The notes below the pieces were generated by a model that saw nothing but the letters and a program-made list of their open reading frames with translations, was not told where the DNA came from and did no database searches. The translations under genes were made by a program, and so were the position numbers. Below are positions 6,024 to 6,234 of a DNA stretch of 6,234 nucleotides, one piece after another; positions within the stretch are counted from its first letter, which is position 1; each line of letters opens with the position of its first letter. Where the stretch lies: positions 4,282 to 10,515 of the forward strand of contig PFAA01000042.1 of the NCBI GenBank assembly GCA_002778715.1, given 5' to 3'. This DNA is from Candidatus Campbellbacteria bacterium CG10_big_fil_rev_8_21_14_0_10_35_52 (lineage in GTDB: Bacteria > Patescibacteriota > Minisyncoccia > Phycocordibacterales > UBA2163).

Positions 6024-6043
6024 TCATGCGATATATCGCATGA
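6024..6043 (+). repeat. 20-bp palindromic repeat, copy 3 (perfect, compensated variant)
   Basis: TCATGCGATATATCGCATGA is a perfect palindrome. Compared with copy 2, both arms carry a matched change (A to G and T to C), so symmetry is kept. It begins 17 nt after the uvrD stop and is followed on the + strand by TTTATATTTTTATAT, which could make it a weak terminator for uvrD. It also covers the position expected for the rsmA -35 element, so an operator role is equally possible. Confidence 0.8.
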
Positions 6044-6061
6044 TTTATATTTTTATATCAC

Positions 6062-6067
6062 TATAAT
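6062..6067 (+). promoter_or_regulatory. Consensus -10 hexamer of rsmA, leaderless arrangement
   Basis: A perfect TATAAT ends four bases before the rsmA ATG, so a transcript from it would start at or just inside the start codon. The -35 position (about 6039-6044) has no TTGACA-like sequence and falls at the right edge of the palindrome. An activator, a leaderless mRNA, or read-through from uvrD are all possible. Confidence 0.45.
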
Positions 6068-6071
6068 TATA

Positions 6072-6234
6072 ATGAATTTTAATTTGAAGCAAAAAAAGTC
6101 ATTAGGGCAAATTTTTTTAACTTCACAGGCAATTGTGAATAAAATTGTCGTAACCGCGGATATTAAAGACGATGAAATCGTTCTTGAAGCGGGTCCCGGA
6201 AAAGGCATTTTGACTCAAGCTCTTCTTGAAAAAG
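6072..6234 (+). CDS. rsmA: 16S rRNA dimethyladenosine transferase RsmA (KsgA), N-terminal fragment
   Basis: The gene runs off the right edge; 54 complete codons are visible. The N-terminal signature KKSLGQIFL (8-16) and motif I LEAGPGKGILTQALLEK (38-54) identify the KsgA/Dim1 family. The family uses S-adenosylmethionine to dimethylate two adjacent adenines in the 3'-terminal hairpin of 16S rRNA (A1518/A1519 in E. coli) as a late step of small-subunit assembly. Family members usually have GQNFL or GQHFL; here Asn/His is Ile, a one-base difference from the Asn codon. The start is the ATG seven codons before KKSLGQ, with no Shine-Dalgarno and a TATAAT four bases upstream. It lies 64 bp after uvrD on the same strand, so co-transcription is possible if the palindrome does not terminate. 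Confidence 0.92.
   Translation, partial: MNFNLKQKKSLGQIFLTSQAIVNKIVVTADIKDDEIVLEAGPGKGILTQALLEK

Noticed and set aside
1..6234. CRISPR arrays, insertion sequences or transposase genes
   Set aside because: I see no regularly spaced repeat series, no transposase motif and no terminal inverted repeats flanking a gene.

Overview
The window looks like chromosomal DNA of a small-genome bacterium of the Candidate Phyla Radiation (Patescibacteria, Parcubacteria-like). This is an inference from low GC, A/T-rich spacers, an almost complete lack of Shine-Dalgarno sequences, a short type IV pilin with a KSRDARR-type segment, a LysM+M23 peptidase with an HGYNAVDIAAP motif, and a shortened UvrD/PcrA helicase. 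No marker gene here fixes the lineage.

Left part (1-1425): a type II restriction-modification module. The C-terminal part of a DNA methyltransferase enters from the left edge on the + strand. It converges on a 236-aa MvaI/BcnI-family restriction endonuclease on the - strand, and their stop codons overlap. Two bases upstream of the endonuclease, in the same direction, is a 73-aa XRE-type regulator, a likely controller (C) protein. Its promoter can be read, carries two direct GGAATA repeats, and predicts a nearly leaderless mRNA. The whole window has no CCWGG site, while the sister CCSGG site occurs three times; this fits an MvaI/EcoRII-like specificity.

Middle (1426-2442): on the - strand, a tRNA-Arg with the unusual anticodon GCG, a two-TM protein of unknown function and a type IV pilin-like protein lie close together in transcriptional order pilin, membrane protein, tRNA. 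The tRNA 3' end points straight into the R-M module, so the module may sit at a tRNA-linked insertion point.

Middle-right (2443-4063): an A/T-rich spacer with two copies of a 20-bp palindrome, then a - strand cell-wall peptidase (N-terminal membrane or signal segment, two LysM domains, M23 domain) with a good sigma70-type promoter. An in-frame ATG-GCT-TAA precedes its only available TTG start.

Right (4064-6234): + strand uvrD/pcrA helicase, a third copy of the palindrome in the spacer, and the start of rsmA (ksgA), which runs off the right edge. The palindromes have a fixed orientation relative to the gene they follow and form the least explained signal in the window.
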